Below, one piece after another: positions 35,185 to 45,929 of a stretch of 64,000 bases of DNA. This DNA is from Antilocapra americana (Eukaryota > Chordata > Mammalia > Artiodactyla > Antilocapridae), in NCBI GenBank assembly GCA_007570785.1, contig ML662449.1, positions 10,553,907 through 10,617,906 on the forward strand, written 5' to 3'. Position 1 is the stretch's first letter. Each line of letters opens with the position of its first letter. Position numbers and translations under genes: made by a program. The notes under the pieces were generated by a model. The model did no database searches. It was not told the origin of the DNA and saw only the letters and a program-made list of their open reading frames with translations.

Positions 35185-35670
35185 TTAATTTACTTATTTT
35201 TAACATTTTAAGAGTATAGTTGACTTACAATGTTGCATTAGTTTCAGGTATATAGCAAAGTGAATCAGTTATACATATAATGTAACCACTTTATTTTATT
35301 TTTTTTAGATTCTTTCCCCAAATAGGCCATTAGAGTATTGAATAGAGTTCCCTGTGCTATACAGCGGGTTCTTATTGTTAACTGTTTTATATATAGCAAT
35401 GCCTATGTGGGGCTTCCCTGGTAGCTCAGTTGGGAAAGAATCTGCTCACAATGCAGGAGACCCCAGTTTGATCCCTGAGTTGGGAAGATCCCCTGGAGAA
35501 GGGAAGGGCTACCCACTTCTGTATTCTTGCCTGGAGAATCCCCACAGACAGAGGAGCCTGGTGGGTTACAGTCCATGAGGTCTCAAAGAGTCAGACAGGA
35601 CTGAGTGACGTTCACTTCCCTTCAGTGTGAGTATGCCAATCTCAGTCTCCCAGTTTATCCCTCCTTCTCC
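35185..35670 (-). mobile_element. Artiodactyl L1 3' end split by a SINE
   Basis: Same L1 3' UTR type as near 31,744: TTTTTAATTTACTTATTTTT tail side, GCATTAGTTTCAGGTATATA, GAGTTCCCTGTGCTATACAG, then after the SINE TCTCCCAGTTTATCCCTCCT. Interrupted at 35,410-35,620 by a Bov-tA. Confidence 0.87.
35410..35620 (+). mobile_element. Bov-tA SINE inside L1
   Basis: Plus-strand Bov-tA from GGGCTTCCCTGGTAGCTCAG to AGTCAGACAGGACTGAGTGA, near full length. Confidence 0.94.
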
Positions 35671-37379
35671 TTTTTTTCTGGTAACCATAAGTGGATGGTC
35701 TTTAAATGGCTCACAGGCCTGATGGGGAGGTTGAAGAACCAGGTTATGAGAAGAATTGGAATAAGACATTACCATGAACCAGTCACTCTCTTGGCAGCAC
35801 ACACCCACTTGGAGAGACTCAGTCACAGATATTTCCCTCTCCTGTTGTTGCCAATCTGCTTAAGATCCAATGTTGCTGGGAACCAGGAGGGCCAGGGACA
35901 GAGCACCTGCATACTAATAGGGAACAGGTAATTCCCTGGGAAAAAATCAGGATGTGCTATTAAAGTACTGAAAAACAGATGCAGTGTGATTTACCTTGGC
36001 CGTCAAAGTGATCACACAACAGTCAATGGAGAAGACTAGAAACATAGTCTTCCTCACAAATGAATAATTTATAAAAGATTTTAAACTTCCATGATAAAGT
36101 TCTGAGAACTGCTATTCATGAATCATATAATCATGAGCAGGTTTTTGTTTTTACCTTGAAATTGGAGTCTAAAGTCAAATTTGTGCTTCATTTATAGAAT
36201 TCCACTAGCTTATATCCAATCCATTCCTGAGTCCATTTACGTCTTTACCCTACTGTTTGTTTTTTTTGCTTTATGCTGCTTATAATTTACGTTCTGTAGC
36301 TATATTTTATATATGTTCCTAAGCTGCCTAGAATCCTTTTTACAACAAGGCGATATATAAATAAATAGATAGATGCAGACATTTCCTAGGATTCTTTTCT
36401 AATTTTAATATCCAATTGTTCTCATTCAGAAAATTGTATATTCAGGTGAACAGAACGAATTCTCTTAAACTCAAATATAGTATGAGAGTCACCTTGTCTT
36501 GACTGATACTTACTCAAAACACAGAGCTGCTTTTTAAATCTCTTACTTAAATTCACGTGCAGAGGAAAGCAATAGCATGGAAGTAAGAGGAATGGTAATT
36601 ATTTCCCTGGAGAACAATAATTTTGCAATAAATTTCAAAAACAGCACGATTTAGCAAATTAAGCTTAGAGCCAAGGATATTAAATAGAGTTAACTTTGTA
36701 GAAATAAATTCTGATACTACAGGCTTCAAACATTACTTTAAATGTGTTCATTTAAAAAAAAAAAAAAAAAAAGCTAGTGAAGGGGCCCTTAAGGTTTTGG
36801 TGTGGGATGTTGGATTTTGGTTGTAAAGGCTAGGGGAGTGAAACCTTTTTCACACCAGGCAAGATACAACGTATGTGTGTATGGGCATTTTCTTTGGCTA
36901 TTACTAGAGTGCCGAGTAAGCAGTTTTGATAGCAACATCCCCTTCAAAGGAAACTTGTACTTTGCAGCCATGCTTCTGTGCTTTGGCAACTCCACATGGA
37001 AACAGTATTTCTTTGATCCTATACTTAGTGCTGATATTGTTTATGTTTAAATGTTAAAAATAACTCTTTAAAGCCACATGCCCCATGGTTAATAATAAAA
37101 GCACATTCTCACCTTTTGGAAGAGTTTACAAGAAATCTTGGGCCACCTTCTGTAGCCATGTAGTAAACTATAACGTCTGCAAAGGCTTGAGTTGAGTGAT
37201 AATTTGTTATGAGAAAACCTTCCCTTTCAACTTTCTCTTCAGTGTATGTGCTCCAGCCCATTGAATTACTACTTAGACCAGTCTTTTCTTCTTTTGACCA
37301 GTCTTTGCTTAAGAGAATCAAAGCATCAATCTTAAAAGAAAGAAAAAAAGAAAGACATATAGTCATAACACATATTTCC

Positions 37380-37434
37380 TATCTATCATCTATCTATCTA
37401 TCATCTGTCCATCTATCCAGCCATTTATCTAATA
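37380..37434. repeat. (TCTA)n tetranucleotide repeat
   Basis: Imperfect ATCT/TCTA units with ATC and GTC interruptions. Confidence 0.88.
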
Positions 37435-38104
37435 AATATTGTTTTTTTTTTCTGCTTTCATCTGGAAGAACAGTTTATAAAGGGAAAGACAAAAGTTGAG
37501 CCTCTCTCGCTTGAGTTAGAAGCATTCCTCCCAAAGTACTGATGCTGATCTATTGTTGGACTACACTGCATTCTCTCATTAATATTAACCATTTCCAAGA
37601 AGGGGTCTTTCTCTTTGACTCACTCTGTTTTAGGAAGCTGTTATTTTTATAGTGGTTGCTAAGTCACCATTAAAGAATTCTAAGGTCTGTGAAGCACGAA
37701 CATATAAGAAATTGACATTATCTGTTCCTTTGCAGATAGTGTGAAGTAATTTTTAAAAGATGTGGAGAAATGTGATTGGATACATCTAAGATGAAATAAA
37801 TCCTACCCTAGAAATTAAATGCACTTTGCTGAAGAATTAACCACACTGTTATCAATGTTGCTTTGCTACGGTACATACAGGTCATTACTACTGAAGTGTG
37901 TAGGGGTGTGTGTGTGTCTTGATAACGATAACACATGCTCTAGTTATACCTAAGATATTCTTGTAGAAGAAAACTGAGACTATAAGTGGCTGCCTCAATC
38001 CAGTCAAGAATTTGAGTTTCTTCTCAATCTATTTACCTGGGTGAAAGGCTAGCTGACTGCTAGGTGGGAATGGAAAAGCCTCTTACTCTTTAATTTCTGG
38101 TTTT

Positions 38105-38140
38105 ATGTGTGTGTGTCTATGTGTGCATGTGTGTGTGTGA
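38105..38140. repeat. (GT)n microsatellite, interrupted
   Basis: GT runs broken by CTATGTGTGCAT. Confidence 0.85.
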
Positions 38141-40200
38141 AGTCTAAAAGGTGACTGTGTAGCTCAATAATTAGAGATGAACTATGCATAACGGTGTCTG
38201 ATCGAATGCTTTCTTTGATTGCTACTGATGAATCAAATCTCTTTAGTCTAACCTTGGCTTCCAAATCCCAAATCACTCTGAACTGGCTTCTACAACGCCA
38301 CGTGTGGCAAATCTGGGATCTTGCCAAACCACCTGAAAAGAATTATTTTCCTTGCACACATACACAAAATAATTGTCAGTTCTTTAAAGTTCAGACTGTA
38401 GAGGTTTTGAATAATTAAAACCTTTTCTGCACCTCGGTAGCACTCCCAAAGGTTAAATACATTTCTGCTCTTGCATCTACAGGATAATTATGGGAAAGTG
38501 AATGAGTTTCTTCTCTGAAAAGACATGGAAACCAAGTAGTTATTTGTGCCTGCAAATCCTTTTGGGTAAAGAACCAGCAAGATAATAAATTGTTTTGCTA
38601 AAAACAGGAAGTTTGGCAAAGATGCAAAAGTACAGCTAAACTTTGGCCAGGCAACCCAAAACATTGTGTTCTTCTTTGAAACTATTTCCAGCAAGGGAAA
38701 AAAAAATGTGGAGTGCCTTGAATACATAGTTTAAGAAACAGTGAAGGCATCTGGCAGTGTGAACTTCTTGCCAAGCCTGTGGTTGTGCTGTGCTTGCTGA
38801 TGGGAAGATGTGCCAGTTTTCAATGACTTATGTCATGCACAGCTGGAAACCCACGCATAAATAAGACCTCGAGTGTTGTGAAGTCCAAAAAGATTTGAGA
38901 AAATTTCCTCGCTTTTCACTCCCTTCATCCAAACTGTAGAAACTATTAAATGAAAGGAATTACTTGGAGTTTAGATCGGAAAAGGCCAAAGACGGGTTTC
39001 TCAGGGAAACCTGTTTCATAGCAGGAGTGTTCAATCAGTTAAGACATTCTGGAAGTTGTTAGTTTGTTTTTCTTTTTTCCCTCCCCCTCCCCTTCCTCAG
39101 ATTCTTCATACTCATGCTTGCCAACTTTATTAATATGATTGTGATTATGTGGCATCTGTTTTGGACAGACCTGATAGGATTGTAATTTCCACTTCAGTCC
39201 ATCAGGCTGGAAAGACTTCAAAATGTGGGCCAGAAAAAATAAAGAAATTAACCCAAGACGTCTGGAAAGGAGAGTATTGTGCTCCTGTCAGATGGAGCGG
39301 CAGGGAACCCTGGGACATCTTGATTGGAGGAGAATGTGCTGCAGAAACAGTGCTCCCAGGGCTGGCAGGGCCCTGTCCAGCTGGCAACAGCCAGGGGGGG
39401 GGCTCTTTTTGTTCTCTCTCTACACTGGGTGATTTGGCTGGTGGTTTTGATTTTAGGACTCAAGGAGAGGCACTCTGAATTTTAGTTTTTACCACTTATT
39501 TGGAACTAGAGGCAATGGTCCGTCTCCCAGGGTTTCCTTTGTGAGCAGGAGGCAGAGGGTCCCGTAAGGCTGGGCAAAGAGAGTGAACATCTCAGGCTTC
39601 CACCTGGGGAACACCTGGGCTAGGGGAGCAGGAGCAGGCATCGAGGAAGGTAGCCCCTTCCTTTTTTCTGCTGAGAACGGCCTTCTCTGGTCTCTCTTCT
39701 CTTTCTGTCTACTCTGTGAGGGTTGGTTTTTACCTCTTAGGCACCTCTTGACTTTTCGTGATTGCAGATTGTTTTCTCTTGGGGGGACACTGAGGTGGCC
39801 GTCAATCTACTTTAGCCCTTGGAGCAGGGACATGGGCCTTGAGCTCTGGCTCTGCAGCTGGCAACCAAGATGACCTTTTGTCTCTAAACCCTGGTTTCTT
39901 AATCTGTGGATAAGTCATTATAAGGGTACCTGCTGCCAGGACCTGTGGAGACGAGGAAAATAGGTGAAGGTAAGCGAGGCATGGACTGCCATCCTGGGTT
40001 GCACTGATCCACCCATGACCAACAAATGATTGCTATGGGAATGAACAGAGCCCACTGAGTTATTCCTCCACCCAGGAGTCAGCTGGAAATGTTTTGGTTT
40101 GCTCAGCATGAATTTGTTCTTTTTAGGAAAAAATGCTCCAGTTCTTCGATTGTTATATTCAAAAATACATAAACAGATAGACTTTACTTGTTGACTGAAT

Positions 40201-40600
40201 GTTTATTTTAGACTTTGAAGAGCGGAAAAGAAATAAATAAAAACACCCTTTCATTTACCACTTAGAAATAACCATTATTTGAATGTTTACGTAATTCCTT
40301 TGTCTTTTTTTATATGATTCTATTTGGAATTATTAAATTGGGACAATACTATATAAGCATTTACCATGAATGATTTTTAAAAATTTTCCCACTTCATTAA
40401 ATATAAGTTTTTAAATGTCTTAAAATGTTAAAGCATTTTATAAACATTCCATTATATGGATATTCTTATTGGAGTTAATGTTTTTGCTTTTTTTTAATCA
40501 TCATGATGTATATCTTTATCTGCATTCGTATATTTCCTTAGAATAGAATTATTGGATTTTTTAAAAAGTCTTTTTGAGAACTCTTAATAGATGTCTGCTA
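40201..40600 (-). mobile_element. Possible ancient L1 fragment
   Basis: TTATATGATTCTATTTGGAA, AACATTCCATTATATGGATA and TCCTTAGAATAGAATTATTG suggest the reverse of an old L1 ORF2 or 3' region. The similarity is to a general pattern and the call is tentative. Confidence 0.35.
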
Positions 40601-40784
40601 TTCAAAGAAATATATAATTTTTTGAAATTATGAGGGGTTTGTTTTCCTTAGAAAGACTGTAGGAAGAGAGAGATCTTACCCCACCATGAAGCCCAGAATC
40701 CTTGTCAAACAGACTGGGAGTTGAAGTGATTTCTTGCAGAATTGGTGATCCAGAGCCTCTGCCTCCCCTGTAAACAAACAAATA

Positions 40785-40810
40785 AACACACACACACTAT
40801 ATATATGCAG

Positions 40811-40844
<34 letters not shown>

Positions 40845-40858
40845 TACATGTTAGTTAT
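40785..40858. repeat. Compound (CA)n/(TA)n microsatellite
   Basis: (AC)n at 40,785-40,797, then TATATATGCAG, a pure (TA)n at 40,811-40,835 and ACACATATATACATG. It lies about 20-40 bp from the tail of a BovB fragment. Confidence 0.92.
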
Positions 40859-40878
40859 ACCCTCTGTATACTCTCAGT

Positions 40879-41186
40879 ACAGTTCAGTTGTTCAGTCGTG
40901 TCAGACTCTGAGAACCCATGGACTGCAGCACACCAGGCTTCTCTGTCCATCACCAACTCCCGAGCTTGCTCAAGCTCCTATCCATCAAGTTGGTGATGCC
41001 ATTCAACCATCTCATCCTCTGTCATCCCATTCTCCTCCTGCTTTCAATTTTTCCCAGCAGCAGAGTCTTTTCTAGTGGCTCAGTTCTTCGCATCAGGTGG
41101 CCAAAGTATTGAGCTTCAGCTTCAGCATCAGTCCTTCCAATGAATCAGGACTGATTTCCTTTAGGATTGACTGGTTTGATCTCCTC
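40879..41186 (-). mobile_element. BovB 3' fragment
   Basis: Reverse BovB 3' end: CAGTTCAGTTGTTCAGTCGT tail side, GACTGCAGCACACCAGGCTT, AAGTTGGTGATGCCATTCAA, TCATCAGTCCTTCCAATGAA-like blocks and GGATTGACTGGTTTGATCTC. 5'-truncated at about 41,186. Confidence 0.93.
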
Positions 41187-41310
41187 TATTTGTACATGTA
41201 TATATTTATTTATACATGTATATTGAACAAGAAGAAAAAAGAAAACTCTGATTTTCTCCCACCCTACTCACCTGGGATTGCTTCTGATCTCAAGTGGGGA
41301 AGGAGAGAGG

Positions 41311-41328
41311 CTGGAAGATGGGGAAATT
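41311..41328. repeat. Target-site duplication of L1-BT, left copy
   Basis: CTGGAAGATGGGGAAATT is repeated without mismatch at 43,020-43,037. Confidence 0.97.
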
Positions 41329-43019
41329 TTTTTTTTAATTAATTTATTTTTTTTACTTGTTTTTGCCATACAATGTCATGATATCACCATGGGTTTACAT
41401 ATGCTTCCCCTCCAGAACCCCCCTCCCTCCTCCCTCCCCCCCGGGAAATCTCGCTGCACCAGTCCCGAGCATCAATCCTGGGCTGGCGATTGATTAGACA
41501 CATGACAATTAACATGCTTCAATGCCCTTCTCCCATAACATCCCACCCTTACCCTCATCCACAAAGTCCACGAGTCTATTCTATACATCTGCGTTCCTTT
41601 TGTTGTCTCCCATGTTGGGTTCTCGTTACTGTCTTTCTAAATTCCATATATATGCATTAATATACTGTATTGTTGTTTTTGCTTCTGGCTTACTTCACTC
41701 TGGATAATGGGCTCCAGTTTCGTCCATCTGAGTAGAATTGCTTCAAATGAATTTTTTTTTAATGCTGAGTAATATTCCATTGTGTATATGTACCACAGCT
41801 TTCTTATCCATTCATCAGTTGATGGGCATCTAGGTTGTTTCCATGTCTTAGCTATTGTAAACAATGCAGCGATGAACATTGGGGTACACGTGGCTCTTTC
41901 AATTCTGGTTTCCTCGGTGTATATGCCCAGCAGTGGGATTGCCAGGTCATATGGCAGGTCTATTTGCAGCTTTTTAAGGAACCTCCACACTGTTTTCCAT
42001 AGTGGCTGTACTAGTTTGCATTCCCACCAACAGTGTAAGAGGGTTCCCTTTTCTCCACATCCTCTCCAGCATTTATTGCTTGTAGACTTTTGGATGGCAG
42101 CCATTCTAACTGGTGTAAAGTGGTACCTCATTGTGGTTTTGATTTGCATTTCTCTGATAATGAGTGATGTTGAGCATCTTTTCATGTGTTTGTTAGCCAT
42201 TTTTATATCTTCTTTGGAGAAATGTCTGTTAAGTTCTTTGGCCCACTTTTTAATTGGGTTGTTTATTTTTCTAGAATGGAGCTGCAGGAGTTGTTTGTAT
42301 ATTTTTGAGATTAATTGTTTGTCTGTTGCTTCATTGGCTATTATTTTCTCCCATTCTGAAGGCTGTCTTTTCACCTTGCTTATAGTTTCCTTTGTTGTGC
42401 AAAAGCTTTTAATTTTAATTAGGTCCCATTTGTTTATTCGTGTTTTTATTTCCAATATTCTGGGAGGTGGGTCATGGAGTATCCCGTTTTGGATTATAGC
42501 AGAGAGTGTTTTGCCTATGTTATCCTCTAGGAGTTTTATAGTTTCTGGTCTTATGCTTAGATCTTTGATCCATTTTGAGTTTATCTTTGTGTATGGTGTT
42601 AGAAAGTGATCTAGTTTCATTCTTTTACAAGTGGCTGTCCAGTTTTCCCAGCACCACTTGTTAAAGAGGTTGTCTTTTCTCCATTGTATATTCTTGCCTC
42701 CTTTGTCAAAGATAAGGTGTCCATAGTTGCGTGGATTTATCTCTGGGCTTTCTATTCTGTTCCATTGATCTATATTTCTGTCTTTGTGCCAGTACCATAC
42801 TGTCTTAATGACTGTGGATTTGTAGTATAGCCTAAAGTCAGGTAGGTTGATTCCGCCAGTTCCATTCTTCTTTCTCAAGATTGCTTTGGCTATACGAGGT
42901 TTTTTGTATTTCCATACAAATTGAGAAATTATTTGTTCTAATTCTTTGAAGAAGACCTCTGGTAGCTTGATAGGAATTGCATTGAATCTATAGATTGCTT
43001 TAGGTAGTATACTCATTTT
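41329..43019 (-). mobile_element. Young 5'-truncated L1-BT insertion
   Basis: About 1.69 kb of L1 in minus orientation. The A-rich tail appears as T and TTAATTAATTT runs at 41,329-41,352. The 3' UTR has a G-rich run seen here as a C-rich block at 41,406-41,443. The ORF2 carboxyl end is open throughout. A perfect 18-bp target duplication encloses it. The tail, truncation and duplication show ordinary target-primed insertion. An open frame with perfect flanks implies a recent event. It lacks endonuclease and RT core, so it cannot move itself. Confidence 0.97.
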
Positions 43020-43043
43020 CTGGAAGATGGGGAAATTGGCCAT
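41637..43043 (-). pseudogene. L1 ORF2 carboxyl-terminal fragment, uninterrupted (468 codons)
   Basis: The first eight codons come from flanking target DNA (43,043-43,020). The rest is the last ~460 residues of L1 ORF2p, downstream of the RT catalytic core, beginning at the conserved [17 protein letters not shown] segment. A Cys-rich knuckle CX3CX7HX4C is intact at C325, C329, H337 and C342 (CWRGCGEKG to HCWWEC). The usual terminus [14 protein letters not shown] lies at residues 417-430. No stop or frameshift occurs, which is unusual in this window. It has no endonuclease or YADD box, and no promoter of its own is evident. The 275-codon plus-strand frame opposite is an antisense shadow. Confidence 0.95.
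43020..43037. repeat. Target-site duplication of L1-BT, right copy
   Basis: Perfect 18-bp match to 41,311-41,328, abutting the truncated 5' end of the L1. Confidence 0.97.
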
Positions 43044-43965
43044 AGGCAGAAGTAATGATTGTATGCATGAGGATCACTACCTGGGAGAATGGGGCAAAGG
43101 AGACAGCCTTTCTCCCCACTTCTGCATGGGACCTGGCTCCACACTGGTCCCTGGAGGACTGACTGTTTAGGCAGCTTCCGCAGCCAGCACCCTGCCTAGA
43201 CCTGATTTTTCTAGGTTAACGCCGGCAACAGTGAAAATTGTGAAGCTTCCTCCTGGGGCCTTTGCCAGAGGAGTTCCCCAAAAGAAGGGTGCCTGATCCA
43301 TAGAAAGCACACAAAGATGCCCACAGTGATACTCCTGACAGAGAGGTTTGTGAGTACTCACGAGGTGCCTGCCTCTGGGGAAAAGCAGGTCCCAGAAACA
43401 AAATCTGTTAGTGTGACTGCAGTGACAGGACTTCCCATTTGAGTATCAAGGGCATTTTTTTTTGCCTTTTTTTTTTTTTTTTTTTTTTACTATAACTGCT
43501 CTTGTGACTCTATTTGTGATCATAGCCTAGTCAAGCTCCTGGTGGCTGGCTTTCTTATATGGAGTGCTCCACTCAATGAGATGAAAAAAAAAAAAATAAA
43601 GGGAAATTGTGATGAAAGGAAACAAATGAAGCTGTACAAATCTCAAGTTTTAAGAAAGGGGAGTCTGGAGTTGAGAATACTCAGAGCTGCTGAGTATGAG
43701 GGCAGGAAGGAACAGCAGAGGTCTTCTTCCATTTCACCATCCTCAGTTTTCCAAGGGGCATCAGTGGGCCCCAAGGACTTGTCCCTTCCTCCAGGTCACT
43801 CGTGTGAGTGGTCTGAGTCAAAGCAGAGGTCTGCAGATGCTCCCCTCAGAGGCCCTCCCCCAGTCTCCTCTGCTTCTCTGGTCAATGCTTTGGAGCACAA
43901 GGGGTGCTATTAGTGAGGCGCCAGTGCTCATCAGTTGTTCCCTGTCATGGTCCCTTTGGGCTCCT
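43038..43965. other. Unique sequence with long poly-T tract
   Basis: Contains T runs at 43,455-43,463 and 43,467-43,488 (22 T) and a 13-A run near 43,584. The rest is unrecognised. The poly-T could be the tail of a degraded minus-strand retroelement, but no body is recognisable beside it. Confidence 0.5.
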
Positions 43966-44113
43966 GATGAGATGGTTGGATGGCATCATCGACTCAAAGG
44001 ACATAAATTTGAGCAAATTCAGGGAGATAGCGAAGGACAGGGAAGCCTGGCATGCTGCAGTCCATGGGGACTCAGAGAGTCAGACACAACTGAGCGACTA
44101 AAGAGCAGCAACA
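43966..44113 (+). mobile_element. BovB/Bov-A 3' end fragment
   Basis: GATGAGATGGTTGGATGGCA, TCAGGGAGATAGCGAAGGAC and GGAAGCCTGGCATGCTGCAG, ending GACACAACTGAGCGACTAAA and GAGCAGCAACA. The tail served as target for the adjacent L1-BT, so part of it is duplicated after that element. Confidence 0.92.
44100..44113. repeat. Target-site duplication of second L1-BT, left copy
   Basis: AAAGAGCAGCAACA recurs at 44,384-44,397. Confidence 0.93.
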
Positions 44114-44383
44114 AAGGAACGCAGATGGTATAGAATAGACTCGTGGACTTTGTGGATGAGGGTAAGGGTGGGATGATATGGGAGAAGGGCATTGAAACAA
44201 GTTAATTATCATATGTCTAATCAATCGCCAGCCCAGGAGTGATGCTCGGGGCTGGTGCAGCGAGATTTCCCGGGGGGGAGGGAGGAGGGAGGGGGGTTCT
44301 GGAGGGGGAGCATATGTAAACCCATGGTGATATCATGACATTGTATGGCAAAAACAATAAAAAAATAAATAAATTAAAAAAAA
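44114..44383 (+). mobile_element. Second young L1-BT insertion, 3' UTR only
   Basis: A severely 5'-truncated L1: about 235 bp of 3' UTR, AATAAA and an A-rich tail. It is nearly identical (about 95% by eye) to the reverse complement of 41,353-41,600. It has a G-rich tract at 44,272-44,308 and a 14-bp target duplication, with the target inside a BovB/Bov-A tail. Confidence 0.95.
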
Positions 44384-44397
44384 AAAGAGCAGCAACA
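44384..44397. repeat. Target-site duplication of second L1-BT, right copy
   Basis: Perfect 14-bp match to 44,100-44,113, immediately after the A tail. The boundary is ambiguous by up to three A. Confidence 0.93.
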
Positions 44398-44401
44398 GAA
44401 T

Positions 44402-44735
44402 GTCATAGGCTAGCTTCAGTAACAGAAGTTTCTTTCCCAGAGTTCTGGAGGACGGAAGTCCGAGATCAGGTCCTAGCACAGCCTTGCTCTGGTGAGAGTC
44501 CTTCTCCAGGCTGTGGACTGCCCCGTTCTCACTGGGTCCCCATCGGGCAGAATGAGAGAGAGAAGATGCAGGCATTCTCTCCAGTCTTCTTATAAAGGCA
44601 CTAATCCCACTCATGAGGGTTCCTTCTCACGACCTTGTTTAATTCGAATCATCTCCCAAAGGCCCCACCTCACACTGCAGGATGGGGTTCCATCACATAT
44701 GGATTTGTGGGGTGTGCATTCAGCCCATAGCATCC
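44402..44735 (-). mobile_element. MaLR-type LTR (ERVL-MaLR)
   Basis: Reverse of the mammalian MLT1/MST-type LTR pattern: CCCAGAGTTCTGGAGGACGG and AAGTCCGAGATCAGGTCC, TCTGGTGAGAGTCCTTCTCC, CTTATAAAGGCACTAATCCC, CATGAGGGTTCC, CTCCCAAAGGCCCCACCTC, then CATTCAGCCCATAGCA. A solitary old LTR. No internal coding part is seen. Confidence 0.8.
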
Positions 44736-45680
44736 CCCTCAGAAAGCACACAGGAACAGGCTCCAGCAGTAGGTCAGTATTTCTGGTTTCTACGGTCTTG
44801 ATGCTGCACTTCAGACTTTTGAGATCAATATCTCTGTGGCTGGGATTCTGACCAGTCACCTAAGGATGGCAGGATCCAGCCCTTGTGTGAGACGAGTGGC
44901 CCATCAGTGTCACCACTGGTCCCAGGTTCTGCTGTCACCTGGCATCAGGAGCTGTGTCACCTGCCAAACTGGCCTGTAGGTTCCATGGTGATCGAAGTCA
45001 GGGGATGGACTGATTGATCTCTGAAGTCCCTCCCAGCTTTAGAACCAGAAAGTCTAAGTAAAAAGAAACAGACACTGTTAGAATAGCCTTATTTAAGCAC
45101 CCTTTTCCCTATCTTGTGATATTTCTTGGCCCTACAGTTCCTACCATGAAGATTCCCATGAGCTCTTCATTATTCTTGAATGAAAGAGAAACCACATCAG
45201 GTTGCCTTGAAATCTCCGGCGGGCCTCACAGCAGCCTCGTGTTGGCGATCTGGTGTTTGCAGTGATGACTGAGACAAAGGCCTGACTCAGGCCTTGTGCT
45301 CCCCGCCCCTCCAGACCCTGCACACTCCCCACAACCTCCTGAGACCACTTGTGGAAACATCAGCGTCATGCTGATGACGTCACGCCCCAGGGGGTTTTCG
45401 TCTTGGAGCAGCGTAATGGCTGAAAGAACACAGTCCATGCAGTCAGAGGTAATTTCAAAATAAATCTAGTCCTCTACTTGGACTTCTCAGATGGCCCATG
45501 TGGACGGTAAGAGGGCCCCCTGCGCTCCCCCCTTCTCCCTTGAACACTGTTCCCTCACCTCAGGAAACACTGTTCCCTCCCTCACTGCTGCCTACAAGGC
45601 TTTCCAGACTCTTCCCCAAGGTCCTCCAGCCTCTGCCTCACCCACTTCTGGGGTCCATTCCTCCTGCTCCTTTGAACCCC
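44736..45680. other. Unique sequence, no gene seen
   Basis: Moderately GC-rich. CATGCTGATGACGTCACGCCCC near 45,367 includes a CRE-like TGACGTCA. It is a possible regulatory site only. No exon supported. Confidence 0.45.
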
Positions 45681-45690
45681 ACTCTATCTG

Positions 45691-45919
45691 GAGAGCTTCC
45701 CAGGTGGTGCTAGTGGGAAAGAACCTGCCTGCCAATGCAGGAGACGTAAGAGACATGGTTTCAATCCCTGGATCGAGAAGATCACCTGGAGGAGGGCATG
45801 GCTACCCAGTCCAGTGTTCTTGCCTGGAGAATCCCATGGACAGAGGAGCCTGGTTGGCTACAGTCCATGGGGTTGCAAAGAGTCAAACAAAACTGAAGTG
45901 ATTTAGCAAGCATGCACTC
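45691..45919 (+). mobile_element. Bov-tA SINE with target duplication
   Basis: Plus-strand Bov-tA from GAGAGCTTCCCAGGTGGTGC to CAAAACTGAAGTGATTTAGC. Flanked by ACTCTATCTG at 45,681-45,690 and 45,920-45,929. Confidence 0.95.
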
Positions 45920-45929
45920 ACTCTATCTG

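Larger units (their letters stand above)
35671..40200. other. Long mostly unique stretch, no gene seen
   Basis: About 4.5 kb without a supportable exon. It holds a 19-A run (36,754-36,772), a TCTA tetranucleotide repeat (about 37,380-37,434), a GT repeat (about 38,105-38,140) and a weak MIR-like segment (about 39,860-39,970). The block 38,730-39,010 is non-repetitive and contains palindromic TGACTTATGTCA and paired TTTCTCAGGGAAACC motifs. It could be regulatory, but nothing here proves conservation. Confidence 0.45.

Noticed and set aside
37380..37434. CRISPR-like short repeats
   Set aside because: The repeats are contiguous 4-bp units without spacers, so a microsatellite in a eukaryotic genome.
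40811..40835. AT-rich origin or promoter at the TA tract
   Set aside because: A simple dinucleotide repeat next to a retroelement tail. No other origin or promoter feature is visible.
41782..42609. 275-codon plus-strand open frame
   Set aside because: It is the antisense of the intact L1 ORF2 end. Its hydrophobic Ser/Leu/Ile-rich composition is the usual shadow of an A-rich coding strand.
45367..45390. CRE-like TGACGTCA as an active promoter element
   Set aside because: An 8-bp palindrome is frequent by chance in 64 kb, and no transcription start or CpG island surrounds it.
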